Positions 62,250-64,000 of a stretch of 64,000 nucleotides of DNA are shown in pieces; position 1 is the stretch's first letter; the number at the start of each line of letters is the position of its first letter. Both the position numbers and the translations under genes were made by a program. This stretch comes from Microlunatus capsulatus. GTDB lineage: Bacteria > Actinomycetota > Actinomycetes > Propionibacteriales > Propionibacteriaceae. Location: positions 4,154,001-4,218,000 of the forward strand of contig NZ_JAGIOB010000001.1 in NCBI RefSeq assembly GCF_017876495.1, read 5' to 3'. Under the pieces are notes generated by a model. That model saw nothing but the letters and a program-made list of their open reading frames with translations, had not been told where the DNA came from and did no database searches.

Positions 62250-63794
62250 TCAGGGCTGACCGCCGCCGGCGACCACGGCCCCGAACCGGTCCGCCCCGTC
62301 CGCCGGCACGCCGCCGGCCCCCGGCACCCAGGCGCGCGGTCCGGCGCCGGCGCTGCCGCCGAGCGACAGCACGTCGACGACGCCCGTGCCGCCCGTCGTC
62401 TCGCGCGGCACCCCGACCAGCAGGGCCTGCTCGGTGGGACCCGTCACGACGGCGACGGAGGTGCCGAACCGGTCGCCCGCCTGCGGCGTCCCCGGCACGC
62501 CGGGGCTGGCCTGCGTCCAGCTGGTGTCCGCCGCGGGGTCCGCCACCGGGAGGACCTGGACCAGGCCCGTGTCGGCGGCGGCGCCGTCCTCGCCCGGCAC
62601 CCCGACCACCAGCCGGGTGCCCGGCACGCCCGCCGCCGGCGCGGCCAGGGCCACCTGCTCCCCGAACCGGTCACCGGCCTCGGCCGCGCCGGCGACGCCG
62701 GCGGTGTCCTGGCTCAGCGAGGCCCCCGGCACCAGGTCCGCCCCCGAGCGGAAGAGCTGGACGGCGCCCGCGTCGGCGGCCCGGCCCACGTCCTCGCGCG
62801 GCACCCCGACGGCGAGCCGGGTCGTGGAGCCGGTCCGGACGGCGTCGAGGGCGGACCCGAACCGGTCGCCGGCCTCCGGGGCGCCGGGCACGCCGGGGGA
62901 GCCCTGGTCCAGGCCCGTGCCGGTCGGCTCGTCGTAGAGCGAGGCGAGCACGGTGAGGGCCCCGGCGTCGGCGAGCGCGCCGACGTCCTCGCCGGGGGAG
63001 CCGACGACGGCGTCGACGGTCCCGTCGCCCACCAGCTGGCCCAGCGCCACCGACGAGCCGAACCGGTCGCCCGCCTCGGCCGCGCCCGCGATGCCGGGGC
63101 TGGCCTGGGTGACGCCCATCGCCATCGTGCCCCCGTCGTTGGCGACCACGAAGCCGGCCCAGCCCGCGTCGGCGGCCCCGCCGACGTCCCAGCCCGGGGC
63201 GCCGACGGCGAGGGCGAAGGCGTCCGGGGCGGGCGTGCCGCCCTGGCCGACGTCCTCGAGCGCGTCGACGGCGCTGCCCAGCCGGTCACCGGCGTGCACC
63301 GGGTAGCCGAAGGCGTCGTGGCCGAAGGTCCGCGCGACCAGGCCGGCGCCGAGGCCGCCCGGGTCGCCCCAGACCACCTGGACCAGGCCCGCGTCCGCGG
63401 CGCTGCCGACGTCCTCCCCCGGGGTGCCGACCACCAGGTCCGTGTACCCGTCGCAGTCGAGGTCGGCGGTGGCGAGGGCGGCGCCGAACCGGTCGTCGAC
63501 CTCGGCGGAGCCGAGGACGGAGCCGGTGCCCTGGCGGACGGTGCCGCGGGCGCCCTCGCCGACCCGGGCGTCGGCGTCGCCGTAGAGCACGACGACCCGG
63601 CCGGCCCGCACGGCGCCCGCGACGGTGGCGTCGGGGTCGGCGACGGCGGCGTCGGCCCGGCCGTCCCCGTTGAAGTCGGAGGCGACGCCCGGCGCGCAGC
63701 CCTCGGCGTCGGCCGAGGCCGCGGGGGCCAGCAGGGCGGTCAGGGGCAGGGCGAGCAGGGTGCCGACGGCGAGGGCGGCGAGCGGACGGTGCAC
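62250..63794 (-). CDS. Secreted FG-GAP (integrin-like) repeat protein
   Basis: 514-aa exported protein. The signal peptide is VHRPLAALAVGTLLALPLTA with AASADA at the cleavage region. About seven FG-GAP blades follow: first SDFNGDGRADAAVADPD, then DDRFGAALATADLDCDGYTD (a DxDCDG Ca-binding loop), and regular repeats of the type GDRFGSSVALGQLVGDG and PGEDVGALADAGALTVL spaced about 60 residues apart. The repeats fold as a beta-propeller. No anchor or enzyme domain is seen. GTG 63794 has AGGAG upstream; the frame opens earlier at 63833 but lacks a signal. The role may be surface adhesion or binding; uncertain. Confidence 0.87.
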   Translation of the reverse strand: MHRPLAALAVGTLLALPLTALLAPAASADAEGCAPGVASDFNGDGRADAAVADPDATVAGAVRAGRVVVLYGDADARVGEGARGTVRQGTGSVLGSAEVDDRFGAALATADLDCDGYTDLVVGTPGEDVGSAADAGLVQVVWGDPGGLGAGLVARTFGHDAFGYPVHAGDRLGSAVDALEDVGQGGTPAPDAFALAVGAPGWDVGGAADAGWAGFVVANDGGTMAMGVTQASPGIAGAAEAGDRFGSSVALGQLVGDGTVDAVVGSPGEDVGALADAGALTVLASLYDEPTGTGLDQGSPGVPGAPEAGDRFGSALDAVRTGSTTRLAVGVPREDVGRAADAGAVQLFRSGADLVPGASLSQDTAGVAGAAEAGDRFGEQVALAAPAAGVPGTRLVVGVPGEDGAAADTGLVQVLPVADPAADTSWTQASPGVPGTPQAGDRFGTSVAVVTGPTEQALLVGVPRETTGGTGVVDVLSLGGSAGAGPRAWVPGAGGVPADGADRFGAVVAGGGQP

Positions 63795-63868
63795 GGAGGT
63801 CTCCTGGGGTGAGGTGGTGCCCCTCAGGAGCACCGCGGCGCCCGGCCGATACCTCCCCGTGGCCGCGG

Positions 63869-63880
63869 TAGCGTCGGGCC
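63869..63880 (+). promoter_or_regulatory. -10 box of a leaderless YchJ-like transcript
   Basis: TAGCGT (63869-63874), 6 nt, GTG at 63881. Confidence 0.5.
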
Positions 63881-64000
63881 GTGACCGCCCCCAGCCCCGC
63901 TCCGGCCTGCCCCTGCGGCAGCGGGACGCCCTACGCGGGCTGCTGCGAGCCGCTGCACGACAACCGGGTGCCGGCGGCGACGGCCGAGCAGCTGATGCGC
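63881..64000 (+). CDS. YchJ-like SEC-C motif protein, cut by window end
   Basis: The first 40 codons of a protein of the YchJ/UPF0225 family. ACPCGSGTPYAGCCEPLHDN is the SEC-C zinc motif (C-x-C-x8-C-C type) and the following AATAEQLMR begins the family's conserved region. The rest lies beyond the right edge. Family members are small zinc proteins of unknown function. GTG 63881 follows a TAGCGT box by 6 nt. Divergent from the FG-GAP gene. Confidence 0.85.
   Translation, partial: MTAPSPAPACPCGSGTPYAGCCEPLHDNRVPAATAEQLMR

Overview
The window is very GC-rich, with G or C at nearly every third codon position, and is gene-dense. It carries actinobacterial marker families: SepH, DUF4193, DUF3093, DUF3159, DUF3710, DUF4235, DUF5998, DUF7455, a ferrochelatase with a C-terminal cysteine cluster, and an RmlC-RmlD fusion. 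The overall set is most like the Geodermatophilaceae (Blastococcus, Geodermatophilus, Modestobacter). The family assignment is inference; no rRNA or tRNA was found. Many start codons lie 6-7 nt after a TAnnnT or CAnnnT box, so leaderless transcription appears common.

Layout. 1-7.6 kb is accessory: an SRPBCC/ArsR pair with an operator set between its -35 and -10 boxes, two GNAT acetyltransferases, a probable lipoprotein, a frameshifted glyoxalase pseudogene, a PLDc_N membrane protein, a TIM-barrel isomerase-like protein, a GT-D glycosyltransferase, a hypothetical protein and a DinB-like protein. 7.8-17 kb has an AlkZ-like winged-helix protein, a DUF805 protein, a large secreted subtilase, a solo GAF protein, an internally duplicated VOC protein and a secreted GH5-CBM2 glycanase. 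17-25 kb holds a second type II topoisomerase (parE-like and parC-like genes), which flank phosphatidylcholine synthase-like, ribokinase, flavin reductase and beta-carbonic anhydrase genes. 25-34 kb covers acyl-CoA and glycerol metabolism (acyl-CoA synthetase, glpD, glpK) and a GNAT/NDP-forming acyl-CoA synthetase fusion of the protein-acetyltransferase type.

34-46 kb contains DUF5998, an alkaline-phosphatase-fold protein, a serine hydrolase, an aminoglycoside-phosphotransferase-like kinase, an aminotransferase, thymidine kinase, a sulfurtransferase, the division protein SepH and a MoxR-like AAA/VWA pair. 46-48.5 kb has a mycothiol-dependent-isomerase-like protein, an isolated secreted protein with AT-richer codon use, and a cupin. 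48.7-53.3 kb is the dTDP-rhamnose cluster (rmlA, rmlB, rmlCD fusion) plus a BenE-type transporter that seems to start at CTG. 53.5-58.5 kb has an MFS transporter, ferrochelatase, an S9 peptidase and DUF4193. After a hairpin-rich gene-free stretch (58.5-58.8 kb) come DUF4235 and a coupled run of DUF3093, dUTPase, DUF3710, OB-fold protein and DUF3159. A secreted FG-GAP repeat protein and the start of a YchJ-like gene close the window.

No CRISPR array, transposase, integrase or phage module was seen. A 17-bp palindromic repeat (CCTGAGCCTGTCGAAGG and variants) occurs at four loci, each downstream of stop codons. The strongest leads are the ArsR promoter architecture, the window-wide leaderless start signal, the CTGA junction of rmlA and benE, the structured gap near 58.6 kb and the foreign-looking secreted gene at 47.3 kb. 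None of these on its own proves a new system.
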